Program-made: the position numbers and the translations under genes
The notes under the pieces: model-generated
Database searches by the model: none
The model's input: only the letters and a program-made list of their open reading frames with translations
Told to the model about the DNA's origin: nothing
NCBI GenBank assembly: GCA_938015255.1
Contig: CALLQC010000070.1
Coordinates: forward strand, 1-37,480
Direction: 5' to 3'
Source: an uncultured Erythrobacter sp.
GTDB lineage: Bacteria; Pseudomonadota; Alphaproteobacteria; Sphingomonadales; Sphingomonadaceae
DNA: 37,480 bases
Shown: one piece after another, positions 9,396-20,316 of the stretch
Position numbering within the stretch: the stretch's first letter is position 1
Layout: the number at the start of each line of letters is the position of its first letter

Positions 9396-9968
9396 ATGCA
9401 GATCTGGACTGGCCTCGGAAATCCCGGACCCAAATACGCGATGCACCGGCACAACATCGGCTTCATGGCGTGTGACGTCATTGCTGAAATGCACGGCTTT
9501 GGCCCGATCCAGAAAAAGTTTCAGGGTTGGGTTCAGGAAGGGCGCATTGGCACCCAAAAGGTGCTGCTGCTGAAACCGGCGACCTTTATGAACGAAAGCG
9601 GGCGCAGCGTGGGTGAAGCCTTGCGTTTCTACAAGCTCGGCACGGACGCGCTTACGGTGTTCCACGACGAGCTCGATCTCGCCCCCTTCAAAGTCAAGGT
9701 GAAGCAGGGCGGCGGCCATGCCGGGCATAACGGCCTGCGTTCAATTGACCAGCATCTCGGGCCAGATTTCCGCCGCGTGCGCATTGGCATCGGCCATCCC
9801 GGTCACAAAGACCGCGTGAACAGCTATGTCCTTGGCAATTATGCAAAGTCCGAACAGGATGATCTGGTCCAGATGCTTGGCGCGATTGGCGCCGAAGCAC
9901 AATGGCTCGCCAAAGGTGACGATCCGCGCTTCATGAGCGATATAGCCTTGCGCATGCAAGACGACTAA
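9396..9968 (+). CDS. pth: peptidyl-tRNA hydrolase
   Basis: 190 aa; IWTGLGNPGPKYAMHRHNIGFM, KPATFMNESGRSVGEAL, HDELDLAPFKVKVKQGGGHAGHNGLRSI. Confidence 0.95.
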   Translation: MQIWTGLGNPGPKYAMHRHNIGFMACDVIAEMHGFGPIQKKFQGWVQEGRIGTQKVLLLKPATFMNESGRSVGEALRFYKLGTDALTVFHDELDLAPFKVKVKQGGGHAGHNGLRSIDQHLGPDFRRVRIGIGHPGHKDRVNSYVLGNYAKSEQDDLVQMLGAIGAEAQWLAKGDDPRFMSDIALRMQDD

Positions 9969-10001
9969 CCTGCACGCTCCATTTCATCGGGAGAGAGCGC
10001 A

Positions 10002-10994
10002 ATGACAAAGATTAACCGCAGAAGTCTGCTCGCAGGGGCAGCAGCGACAGGCGCCCTCGCCGCCACGGCCAAAATAGCGGCTCAGGATGCCATCACTGTC
10101 ACACCGGATCTGTCGGGCCAAAGTATCCTCATCACAGGTTGTTCGACCGGCTTCGGGCGGCTTTCGGCGGAATACTTCGCGCGCCTCGGCGCGAAGGTCT
10201 TTGCGACGATGCGCAACATGCCCCGCGCTGAATCGGAACAGCTCGCGCAGCTTGCGATTGATGAACAGCTTGATATCCACCTGATAGAAATCGATGTTCT
10301 CTCGGACGAGCAGGTCGCAGCAGGGGTCGCAACAGCCGAACGGATCAACAACGGCCCGCTCGATGTCCTGATCAACAATGCCGGCCTGTCGTTTGGCGGG
10401 CCGATTGAAATTCAGGATATGGCGGCGACACAGCTGACCTTTGACACCAACCTGTTCGGCCCGCAGCGTATGATCCGCGCTGCCCTTCCCGCCATGCGCT
10501 CAGCAAAGAGCGGGCTGATCATCAATGTCTCCTCGCAACTGGGCCGTGTGATCGCGCCATCCTATGGAATGTACTCGCCGAGCAAATTCGCGCTCGAAGC
10601 GCTGAGCGAAGGCCTTGCCTATGAACTCGTACCGCACGGAGTGGATGTGACGGTGATCGAACCGGGCGGATATCCGACCATGATCTGGAAGAATGCAAAC
10701 GAAAACAGCCTGGCGCTCCTTGCACGCTCGGGCGAAACGCACACCGAAGGATATCCCGCACTCGTCGAGCGGCTTGGACAGCGCACAGGTGGCGGCTCCA
10801 CCGATCCGATGGATGTCCCGCGCGCAATGGCACAGGTAATCGCCATGCCCGCCGGAACGCGCCCCCTGCGCCGCGCAGTGCATCCCGGCAGCAAGCCACA
10901 ATTACCGATCAACGACCTTACAGCGAAGGTGCAGGTCGGGTGGCTCGGAGAAAGCGGCTTTGGTCCATGGGTAAAGGGCGTTCACTTGCGCTGA
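10002..10994 (+). CDS. SDR family oxidoreductase with Tat-like leader
   Basis: 330 aa; NRRSLLAGAAATGALAA leader; ILITGCSTGFGRL, NNAGLSFGG, YGMYSPSKFALEAL. Confidence 0.88.
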   Translation: MTKINRRSLLAGAAATGALAATAKIAAQDAITVTPDLSGQSILITGCSTGFGRLSAEYFARLGAKVFATMRNMPRAESEQLAQLAIDEQLDIHLIEIDVLSDEQVAAGVATAERINNGPLDVLINNAGLSFGGPIEIQDMAATQLTFDTNLFGPQRMIRAALPAMRSAKSGLIINVSSQLGRVIAPSYGMYSPSKFALEALSEGLAYELVPHGVDVTVIEPGGYPTMIWKNANENSLALLARSGETHTEGYPALVERLGQRTGGGSTDPMDVPRAMAQVIAMPAGTRPLRRAVHPGSKPQLPINDLTAKVQVGWLGESGFGPWVKGVHLR

Positions 10995-11059
10995 GGCCTA
11001 GCATTGCCCACTCACCGGCGCTAAGGCGCGCGGCATTCAATCTTTAGAAAGACACACCC

Positions 11060-12160
11060 ATGGGTTTCCGCTGCGGAATCGTGGGCCTGCCCAATGTTGG
11101 CAAGTCCACCCTATTCAATGCTCTCACTGAAACGCAGGCCGCGCAGGCTGCGAATTATCCGTTTTGTACGATCGAACCGAATGTCGGTCAGGTTGCGGTC
11201 CCGGACGAGCGGCTCGAAAAGATCGCTCAGATCGCGGCGAGCAAAAAGGTTATCGCGACCCAGCTGGGCTTTGTGGACATTGCAGGGCTCGTGAAAGGCG
11301 CAAGCGCTGGCGAGGGTCTGGGCAACCAGTTTCTCGGTAATATCCGGGAGGTTGATGCAATCGTTCATGTGCTGCGCTGTTTCGAAGATGACGACATCCA
11401 GCACGTGTCGAACAAAGTGGACCCGATCGCAGACGCAGATGTGGTCGAAACCGAACTGATGCTCGCCGATCTTGAAAGCCTGGAAAAGCGTGTACCCAAC
11501 GCCCAAAAGCGCGCGACCGGCGGTGACAAGGAAGCCAAGATTATGGCCTCTGTACTGGGACAGGCTCTGGAGCTGCTTAAAGACGGCAAGCCTGCACGGT
11601 TGACCCAGCCCAATGACGAGGAAGAAGCGCGCGTTTTCAAACAGGCGCAGCTGCTCACCGCAAAACCGGTGCTATATGTCTGCAACGTCGCGGAGGAAGA
11701 CGCGGCGAACGGGAATTCCCTATCCCAGCAGGTTTTCGCCAAGGCAGAGGCCGAAGGCGCGCAGGCCGTCGTTGTGTCGGCGGCAATCGAGGCAGAACTG
11801 GTGGAAATGCCTGCCGAAGACCGCGCTGAGTTTCTCGCCGAAATGGGGCTGGAGGAAAGCGGCCTCGCCCGCGTGATCCGCGCCGGGTACAAACTGCTCG
11901 ATCTGCAGACCTTCTTCACCGCCGGCCCGAATGAGGCGCGCGCGTGGACCTTCCCGAATGGCGCAAAAGCACCGCAGGCGGCGGGCGAGATCCACACCGA
12001 TTTCGAGCGCGGCTTTATCCGCGCGGAGACGATCGCGTATGAGGATTTTGTGGCTCTGGGCGGCGAAGCAGGCGCCAAGGAGGCAGGCAAGATGCGCCAG
12101 GAAGGCAAAGAATATCTCGTGCAGGACGGCGATATCCTGCTGTTCAAGTTCAACGTGTGA
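11060..12160 (+). CDS. ychF: redox-regulated ATPase YchF
   Basis: 366 aa; [31 protein letters not shown]-terminal [17 protein letters not shown]. Confidence 0.96.
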   Translation: MGFRCGIVGLPNVGKSTLFNALTETQAAQAANYPFCTIEPNVGQVAVPDERLEKIAQIAASKKVIATQLGFVDIAGLVKGASAGEGLGNQFLGNIREVDAIVHVLRCFEDDDIQHVSNKVDPIADADVVETELMLADLESLEKRVPNAQKRATGGDKEAKIMASVLGQALELLKDGKPARLTQPNDEEEARVFKQAQLLTAKPVLYVCNVAEEDAANGNSLSQQVFAKAEAEGAQAVVVSAAIEAELVEMPAEDRAEFLAEMGLEESGLARVIRAGYKLLDLQTFFTAGPNEARAWTFPNGAKAPQAAGEIHTDFERGFIRAETIAYEDFVALGGEAGAKEAGKMRQEGKEYLVQDGDILLFKFNV

Positions 12161-12185
12161 CTTTGCTCCGATAGCTCGCTTGAAG

Positions 12186-12204
12186 TATACCCCCTGGGGG
12201 TATA
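12186..12204. promoter_or_regulatory. palindromic operator TATACCCCC-T-GGGGGTATA, CsoR/FrmR-family-like
   Basis: 19-bp perfect palindrome with one central base, 10 nt upstream of the annotated ATG (12215). Confidence 0.65.
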
Positions 12205-12214
12205 TATCTCAGCT

Positions 12215-12940
12215 ATGAGCAAGACAGCACAATTGCACCGCATGGTGACGGACAAACATGTTTGTCCCTATGGGATCAAAGCCAAGCACCTGCTGGAACG
12301 CAAGGGCTTCACGATTGAGGACCACCACCTCACATCGCGTCCTGAAACAGACGCTTTCAAGGCCAGGCACGACGTCACAACCACGCCTCAGGTGTTTATC
12401 GATGGTGAGCGGATTGGCGGATACGATGCCTTGCGCCAGCATTTCGGTATCGCGAAGAAATCCGGCAAATCCTATCGTCCGGTGCTCGCCGTTTTCGCCG
12501 TAGCCGCGGCCCTCGCAGCTTCATTGTCGATCGCATTGCTGGGCGAGTTCGGTGTCCGAACGGCCGAGTGGTTTGTCGCCTTCTCAATGGCCATGCTCGC
12601 AATGCTGAAACTGCAGGATGTCGAGCAATTCTCGACCATGTTTGTCGGCTATGATCTGCTCGGCCAGCGCTTTGTGCCCTATGCCTATGCCTACCCCTAT
12701 CTGGAGGCGCTGGCGGCGGTGTTGATGGCCGGGCGCGTGCTGCCATGGCTCTCGATCCCTGTTGCATTGACCATAGGGACAATCGGAGCAGTGAGCGTGT
12801 TCTACGCGGTCTACATTCAGAAACGCGACATCAAGTGCGCCTGCGTTGGCGGCAGCGGTGATGTGCCGCTGGGCTTTATCTCGCTCTCCGAAAACCTCGC
12901 GATGGTGGGGATGGCAGTTTGGATGCTTGTGAGCATGTGA
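12215..12940 (+). CDS. glutaredoxin-MauE (methylamine utilization E-like) membrane fusion protein
   Basis: 241 aa; HVCPYGIKAKHLLERKGF...TTTPQVFIDGERIGGYDAL (glutaredoxin) followed by about four TM segments and IKCACVGGSGDVPLGFISLSEN (MauE-like). Confidence 0.83.
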   Translation: MSKTAQLHRMVTDKHVCPYGIKAKHLLERKGFTIEDHHLTSRPETDAFKARHDVTTTPQVFIDGERIGGYDALRQHFGIAKKSGKSYRPVLAVFAVAAALAASLSIALLGEFGVRTAEWFVAFSMAMLAMLKLQDVEQFSTMFVGYDLLGQRFVPYAYAYPYLEALAAVLMAGRVLPWLSIPVALTIGTIGAVSVFYAVYIQKRDIKCACVGGSGDVPLGFISLSENLAMVGMAVWMLVSM

Positions 12941-13066
12941 CTGCAAGGCCGAGTTACTCATCACGCGCTTCTGAAAAACGATTTAGGATTCCGCGATCTC
13001 CAGGATATTGACCATAACGAATTGATACGCGAGGGTCTTTTCAGGATTCTGGCTTAAGGTCTGCAT

Positions 13067-13696
13067 ATGGCTCATGAAAAGAAATCTAGCGGCTGGCACG
13101 GCGCCGCACTTATTGGTTCGGCTGTGGTCGGACTGGGGGCCCTGACGGCGGCGGGCCTTTCAGCAGCTGACGAGCGTTTTTGCAGACCGGTGGTGCCACA
13201 GGTCAATGTCACTCTGATAAAGGATGGAGCGCCCATGAAAGGGGCGGAACTTTACATTCGTTACGCAGAGGTAGCGCGGGAGCCACTTTCCCCGGGATCG
13301 TTTCCGGATAATCTTCGTCATACTTCATGCGAAACGTTCGGGGCGGAATGCATTGCCGAACGCAAACGATATGAAAGACGTTTTGAGGGTGAACGGTTTC
13401 AGGCCGTCCAAATTCTCGGGATGGGCGTGACCGGCAAGGAGGGCCGCACAAATCCGGGTTATCCAATCATCGGCAACATTCGCTGGGAGGGCATGTCATA
13501 CCCCCACCGCCTATCGATAGATTGCGATCTTGATGACCTGAATCCAAAGACTGCATGTCAGTTGAAAGCTGTTGACGTAAGCTGGGCAGACGTCGCCAAA
13601 CCCGCAAGATCATTCGCAAGTGCGCACGATCAATGCCGCCCAAACAGCTTCTCGACGTCTTCCATGCTCAGCTTCACCCAGGTCGGGCGCCCGTGA
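13067..13696 (+). CDS. hypothetical protein with N-terminal TM/signal segment
   Basis: 209 aa ORF; overlaps the 3' end of mutL by 67 nt in convergent orientation. Confidence 0.55.
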   Translation: MAHEKKSSGWHGAALIGSAVVGLGALTAAGLSAADERFCRPVVPQVNVTLIKDGAPMKGAELYIRYAEVAREPLSPGSFPDNLRHTSCETFGAECIAERKRYERRFEGERFQAVQILGMGVTGKEGRTNPGYPIIGNIRWEGMSYPHRLSIDCDLDDLNPKTACQLKAVDVSWADVAKPARSFASAHDQCRPNSFSTSSMLSFTQVGRP

Positions 13697-15465
13697 TTGC
13701 ATTGGCCTGATCGCGGGGTGGATTCCATTTCGCGTAGCAGCGCATTCATTTCGGTGACGTTGAGCACCCGCCCTGCCCTCACCGAGCCGTGGCAGGCCAT
13801 GGTCGCGAGCACATAGTCGAGCTTTTCTGACAGCAGCAGCGCGCCGCTATCCTCGTTTTTGCCATGCTTGGCGATATCATCCGCCAGATCGCGCAGCAGC
13901 TTGCCCGTATCCGCCTTAGCAATAGCTGCGGGGACCGCGCGAACCAGCATGGCGGCCGGTCCAAACCGCTCGATTGAAAGACCGAACCGTGCCAGCCCTT
14001 CGGCAGCGTCCTCCAACCGGTCACAATCGGCCTCGTCCATTTCGACTACATCGGGCACGAGCAGCGCCTGCGAACGCGTCACTGCCTCCCCCGCCCCTGC
14101 GGCCTTCAGCCGCTCCAGCACGAGCCGTTCATGCGCCGCGTGCTGGTCTACCAGCACCAGCCCGTCTGCGCTCTCAGCGACAATATATGTGTTCGCAACC
14201 TGCCCGCGCGCGATGCCGAGCGGGTACTCTTTTGCCTCCGCCGGTATGGGTTCGGCCTGTTCCGCTCGACCTGTTGGCATGGCTTGCGGCAATTGCGCGG
14301 CCCAATCCTGACGCGGCTCGGCAACGCGCGCCTGTGCGGGCGCCCAATCGCGCCCTTCAAAAATCGATCGCAGAGCCGGTGCAGGTTCTGATTGTGCCGG
14401 TTCCTGCTGCCATTTCTCCATAGCTTTCCGGTCGGGGTCATTGGCGGCGCGCCGATCACCTGTCGCAAGCGCCTGTCGCAGCCCCGAAACGATAAAGCCG
14501 CGCACCCCGCTGGCGTCGCGAAAGCGGACCTCGGTTTTTGCCGGATGGACGTTCACATCGACATCCTGCGGCGGCACATCAAGGAACAGCGCCAGCACCG
14601 CATGGCGATCCCGGGCGAGCATATCAGAATACGCTCCGCGCACGGCCCCGGTCAGCAGCCGATCTTTCACCGGGCGGCCATTGACGAACAGATATTGGTG
14701 ATCAGCCACACCGCGATTGTAAGTAGGCAATCCTGCCAATCCGGTGAGCCGCATGATGCCGTGCGGCGTTTCGCGCAGGATTTCGATCTCGACCGCATTG
14801 TCTTTAAGCTCACGCGCGACAATTTGTGAGACTCTGGTGGCGAGCGCTTCATCGGGCTGGGTAGACAAAGCTTTGCGGGATTTTCCTTCCGCGCCGTTCT
14901 CGAGCGTGAAGGCAATTTCAGGCCGCGCCATCGCCAGACGGCGGACGATATCGAGACAAGCGATGTATTCGCTGCGCGGTGTGCGCAGGAATTTTCGGCG
15001 CGCGGGGATCTTGGCAAACAGGTTCTCAACCCGAACGCGCGTGCCTGGCGGTATTGCCGCCGGCCCCTGCTCGATCACTTCGCCGTGATCAATTACCATG
15101 CGCCACCCGCTATCCGCGCCCCGCATCCGGCTTTCGAGCGTCAGCCGGGCCACGCTGGCGATGGAAGGAAGCGCCTCACCGCGGAAGCCCAGGGTCGCAA
15201 CCATTTCAATCGCATCGTCCGGGAGTTTGGACGTAGCGTGCCTTTCCAAGGCCAGCGCCATATCATCACGGCTCATCCCGCAGCCATCGTCAGTCACTTC
15301 GAACCGGGTCAATCCACCATCGGTCAGCGCGACAGCGATTCGCCCTGCACCGGCATCAATTGCGTTCTCGACCAGCTCCTTGAGCGCTGAAGCGGGCCGT
15401 TCGACCACTTCACCGGCGGCAATACGGTTGACCAAATCGTCTGGAAGGCGGCGAATTTGCGGCAT
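13630..15465 (-). CDS. mutL: DNA mismatch repair protein MutL
   Basis: MPQIRRLPDDLVNRIAAGEVVERPASALKELVENAIDAGA, TLGFRGEALPSIASVA, C-terminal QHAAHERLVLERL and ACHGSVRAG. Confidence 0.96.
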   Translation of the reverse strand: MPQIRRLPDDLVNRIAAGEVVERPASALKELVENAIDAGAGRIAVALTDGGLTRFEVTDDGCGMSRDDMALALERHATSKLPDDAIEMVATLGFRGEALPSIASVARLTLESRMRGADSGWRMVIDHGEVIEQGPAAIPPGTRVRVENLFAKIPARRKFLRTPRSEYIACLDIVRRLAMARPEIAFTLENGAEGKSRKALSTQPDEALATRVSQIVARELKDNAVEIEILRETPHGIMRLTGLAGLPTYNRGVADHQYLFVNGRPVKDRLLTGAVRGAYSDMLARDRHAVLALFLDVPPQDVDVNVHPAKTEVRFRDASGVRGFIVSGLRQALATGDRRAANDPDRKAMEKWQQEPAQSEPAPALRSIFEGRDWAPAQARVAEPRQDWAAQLPQAMPTGRAEQAEPIPAEAKEYPLGIARGQVANTYIVAESADGLVLVDQHAAHERLVLERLKAAGAGEAVTRSQALLVPDVVEMDEADCDRLEDAAEGLARFGLSIERFGPAAMLVRAVPAAIAKADTGKLLRDLADDIAKHGKNEDSGALLLSEKLDYVLATMACHGSVRAGRVLNVTEMNALLREMESTPRSGQCNHGRPTWVKLSMEDVEKLFGRH

Positions 15466-15479
15466 TTGTCGCAGACTAG

Positions 15480-16700
<1,221 letters not shown>

Positions 16701-16763
16701 GCGGAATTGATTTTTCTCTGGCAGCAACTTTGAACGCCGGAGCTTGAAAAGGGAAAATGGGGC

Positions 16764-17684
16764 ATGGCGCCGCCTTCATCGCGCCGATCATCGGGTTTTT
16801 CCAAGAAGGCCCAGTATTCGGTCTTCACGGGATATCTGCTGGCCGGTCTCGGCGCGCTGCTCGGCCTGGCTTTGCTCGTCCTATCCCTGTGGCAACCGGC
16901 CGCATTCGCTCCTCTTCGAAGCGGTGCAAGCGATGCGATTGCCCCTGTCGGCACAGGCACAGCACAAGTGCGCGATGCCAGCGGCAGCACGTGGCAAAAC
17001 ATCAAGGCCTATTGGAACGCTGGCAGTCAGAATGCAGCATTGCGCAAAGAGGTAGAGGAGGCCCGCATCCGTCTCAAAGAAGTTGAGGCGGTGGCGCAGG
17101 AGAATGAACGCCTGAAATCCCTGGTCGCTCTATCCGAAAGCGAAATCGAACCTGTAGCGGTGGCACGTCTCGTCGGCTCAAGCCCCACCAGCAGCCGCCG
17201 GTTCGCGTATATCGGTAAAGGGCGCTCGGATGGAATTGAGGTTGGCATGCCGGTCCGAAGCGCGCGCGGAGTTGTAGGGCGGGTTCTTGAAGTCGCGCGC
17301 AATTCATCGCGAATTCTTCTGCTGACGGATAGCGAGAGCGTGCTGCCGGTGCGCCGGTCAACCGATGAAACGGTCGCCTTTGCCGAGGGCCGCGGCGATG
17401 GGTTGCTGCGTATCCGGTTGATCAATCTTGGGCTGAACCCACTCGAAGTTGGCGATGTTTTTGTAACCAGCGGTGCAGGCGGTTATTACAGACCGAACGT
17501 TGCAGTCGCCATTCTGAGCGAAAAGACCCCTGATGGCGGCCTTGCACGTTTGGTCGCTGCACCTTCTGCGACGGACTTCGTCTCGGTAGAACCAAAGTTT
17601 GAACCGGAAGCGGTCGACGCATCTCTCAGCTCTGAAAATTCACCGTTCGATCAGACAGAGGATGGCGGCGAGGCCGCGAACTGA
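16764..17684 (+). CDS. mreC: rod shape-determining protein MreC
   Basis: 306 aa, N-terminal TM, coiled coil, VARLVGSSPTSSRRFAYIGKGRSDGIEVGMPV; position after mreB. Confidence 0.92.
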   Translation: MAPPSSRRSSGFSKKAQYSVFTGYLLAGLGALLGLALLVLSLWQPAAFAPLRSGASDAIAPVGTGTAQVRDASGSTWQNIKAYWNAGSQNAALRKEVEEARIRLKEVEAVAQENERLKSLVALSESEIEPVAVARLVGSSPTSSRRFAYIGKGRSDGIEVGMPVRSARGVVGRVLEVARNSSRILLLTDSESVLPVRRSTDETVAFAEGRGDGLLRIRLINLGLNPLEVGDVFVTSGAGGYYRPNVAVAILSEKTPDGGLARLVAAPSATDFVSVEPKFEPEAVDASLSSENSPFDQTEDGGEAAN

Positions 17685-18241
17685 TGGACAGATTGGGACC
17701 GCCTCAGCGCAGCGCGAGCCGATATTCCGGCGGTATCAACCGCGTTCAGAACCCCTGGCGCGCGAACACTGTGCCGTATGTTACCATTTTGCTCGGGTCA
17801 CTCATTCCGACCGTTCTGGTGGCCGAAGCGATGCCGATTTTGCCGCCGTTGGGATATTTGATGCTGCTTTGCTGGCGCGTCATGCGGCCTGGCTTCTTGC
17901 CCCTATGGGTGGGCGTCCCTCTGGGCGCGTTTGATGATCTGTTCAGCGGCCAGCCCTTTGGCAGCGCAATCCTGCTATGGTCGGTCACAATGATTGTGCT
18001 CGAATTCATTGAAACCCGCTTTCCCTGGCGCGGGTTCTGGCAGGACTGGTTCACCGCAGCGATAGCGATGGTTTTGTATATCGTTTTCGCCATGGTTGTT
18101 TCCGGTGCTCCTTTAACCCTGCCCATGTTTGTCGCGGCGATCCCGCAGATAGCAATTGCTATCCTGCTCTATCCGCCGTTCGCGCGGATGGTCGCGTGGT
18201 TCGATATGTTCCGCCTTGCGCGCGCGCGGAGGGTCGGCTGA
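17684..18241 (+). CDS. mreD: rod shape-determining protein MreD
   Basis: 185 aa hydrophobic; TGATG overlaps with neighbours; PLWVGVPLGAFDDLFSGQPFGSAILLW. Confidence 0.88.
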   Translation: MDRLGPPQRSASRYSGGINRVQNPWRANTVPYVTILLGSLIPTVLVAEAMPILPPLGYLMLLCWRVMRPGFLPLWVGVPLGAFDDLFSGQPFGSAILLWSVTMIVLEFIETRFPWRGFWQDWFTAAIAMVLYIVFAMVVSGAPLTLPMFVAAIPQIAIAILLYPPFARMVAWFDMFRLARARRVG

Positions 18242-20316
18242 TGCTGGGTCTGGGCAAAAAGCGCGGCGCAAAGCGTTCAAGCACCCTTGTCAACGCTTCC
18301 ATGCTCAAAAACGCATTTGACCGGCGCAGCATGGTGATCGGATCGATCCAGGGTGGAATTGGCGTGCTGCTGGCGGTGCGGATGGGCTATCTTGCAATTG
18401 CCGAAAACGAGAAATACCGCCTCGAATCCGAAAGCAACCGTGTCAACCTGACGCTGATACCACCGCGCCGGGGTTGGATACTGGATCGAAACGGCGCTCC
18501 CCTCGCCTCCAATCGCGCCGATTTTCGCGTCGATGTGATCCCCGAGCGGTTGACGGACCCGGATCAGACGATCGACGAGATCGGTGCCCTGCTCGGGCTG
18601 AACGAAGCGCGTATCGCCGACCTGAAGCAGGAGATGGAAACCGCGCGCGGCTTTGCTCCTGTCGAGGTTGCAAGCGGCCTGAATTACGAACAATTTGCTG
18701 CGCTCAGCGTGCGATTACCGGACATGCAGGGCGTGGTTCCGCAGCGCGGTTTCTCCCGTTTCTACCCAACCGCTTCCAGCGTCGGCCACCTGATTGGTTA
18801 TGTCGGGCCTGCGTCTGCGGAGGAATACGAGCAGGATCGCAACCCGCTGCTCATCACGCCGGGATACAAGATCGGCAAAGATGGCCTTGAAAAGCAATTC
18901 GAACAGGATTTGCGCGGCGTGCCGGGCGCGCGCCGCGTAGAGGTAACGGCATCTGGCCGCATCATCCGCGATCTGGAAACCCGTGACGATATTCAGGGCG
19001 ACCCAGTCAAGCTGACCATTGATGGCCCGCTTCAGGATTATGCTGCGCGCCGGATTGGTCTTGAAAGCGGGTCCGTGGTCGTGATGGACTGCGCGACCGG
19101 AGACCTTCTCTGCATGGCTTCCATGCCGAGCTTCGATCCCAACAGCTTTTCTGACGGGATTGGCAGCGTTGAATATGCGATGCTGCGCGAAGATCAGCGC
19201 GTTCCGCTCCGCAATAAAGTCCTTAAGGGGCTTTATCCCCCCGGTTCAACAGTAAAGCCAATGCACTGTATGTCATTCCTTAAGGAGGGTGTAGACCCAG
19301 GAGAGACAATCGTGTGCGGCGGCGGCAGGCGGATTGGCAATCGTTTTTTCCGCTGCCACAGCAATCACGGCGTCGTCGATATGACAAAAGCGATTGCTCA
19401 AAGCTGTGACAGCTATTTCTATCATTTTGCGCAGCAGGTCGGCTTTGACACGGTGGCCAGTTTTGCGAAGGATCTTGGCCTGGGTCAGGAATACCCGCTG
19501 CCCGTAACCAGCCAGTTTTACGGGACAGTCCCGACACCCGATTGGAAGCTCAACAAGTTCGGGCGCGAATGGCAGCCCTTTGACACGGTCAACGCATCAA
19601 TTGGCCAAGGGTATTACCTCACAAGCCCCCTTCAACTTGCGGTTATGAGCACCCGGCTCGCAACAGGTCGCAGAGTCAACCCGAGACTGATTATCGATGG
19701 GCCCGCGAAGGATTTCGTAAGTTATGATTTCCGCGACGAATTCATTACACATATACGCGACGCGATGAGCGAGGTTGTGAACGGAGCCGGCACCGCGCGG
19801 CGCGCGCAACTCCCGCTCGATGGCATCAAAATCGCTGGGAAGACGGGCACCGCGCAGGTCGTTTCGCTTAGCGTGTCGGACGGCCGAAGCGGGCCATGGA
19901 AATATCGCGACCACGGCCTGTTCACTTTCTTCGCACCGCTTGAAAATCCACGTTATGCCGGCGCAGTGGTGATCGAACATGGAGGGGGCTCCGGCTCCGC
20001 ATACCCGATCGCGCGCGACGTAATGACCTTTATGTTCGATCCTGAAAAAGGCCTTGCAGCGCTCACAGCCCTGGAAAAGCAGTGGGGCGGCACGGCGCAG
20101 GAACGCCTTGAAAAGCGTTATGCGGCCTACGCGGCCGAGCGCGGCGCAACGGTCACACCGCCGCCTCGCCGTGACGAGGACATCTTTGACCAGGTCGAGG
20201 CTGAGGCTCGCGTTGCGGCAAGGCAGTCCGAAGCGATTGCCGAAGACGCAATTGCACCGCGCGAGGATCAGGCAGCCTCGGGTTCGCCTCCTCCTGATGC
20301 GGTAACGCGGCCATGA
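18241..20316 (+). CDS. mrdA: penicillin-binding protein 2
   Basis: YPPGSTVKPM (SxxK), KTGTAQVVS, N-terminal PPRRGWILDRNGAPLASN. Confidence 0.94.
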   Translation: MLGLGKKRGAKRSSTLVNASMLKNAFDRRSMVIGSIQGGIGVLLAVRMGYLAIAENEKYRLESESNRVNLTLIPPRRGWILDRNGAPLASNRADFRVDVIPERLTDPDQTIDEIGALLGLNEARIADLKQEMETARGFAPVEVASGLNYEQFAALSVRLPDMQGVVPQRGFSRFYPTASSVGHLIGYVGPASAEEYEQDRNPLLITPGYKIGKDGLEKQFEQDLRGVPGARRVEVTASGRIIRDLETRDDIQGDPVKLTIDGPLQDYAARRIGLESGSVVVMDCATGDLLCMASMPSFDPNSFSDGIGSVEYAMLREDQRVPLRNKVLKGLYPPGSTVKPMHCMSFLKEGVDPGETIVCGGGRRIGNRFFRCHSNHGVVDMTKAIAQSCDSYFYHFAQQVGFDTVASFAKDLGLGQEYPLPVTSQFYGTVPTPDWKLNKFGREWQPFDTVNASIGQGYYLTSPLQLAVMSTRLATGRRVNPRLIIDGPAKDFVSYDFRDEFITHIRDAMSEVVNGAGTARRAQLPLDGIKIAGKTGTAQVVSLSVSDGRSGPWKYRDHGLFTFFAPLENPRYAGAVVIEHGGGSGSAYPIARDVMTFMFDPEKGLAALTALEKQWGGTAQERLEKRYAAYAAERGATVTPPPRRDEDIFDQVEAEARVAARQSEAIAEDAIAPREDQAASGSPPPDAVTRP

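Noticed and set aside
11365-12255. 296-aa - strand ORF antisense to ychF
   Set aside because: Ser/Ala/Arg-rich shadow frame of a confidently identified gene.
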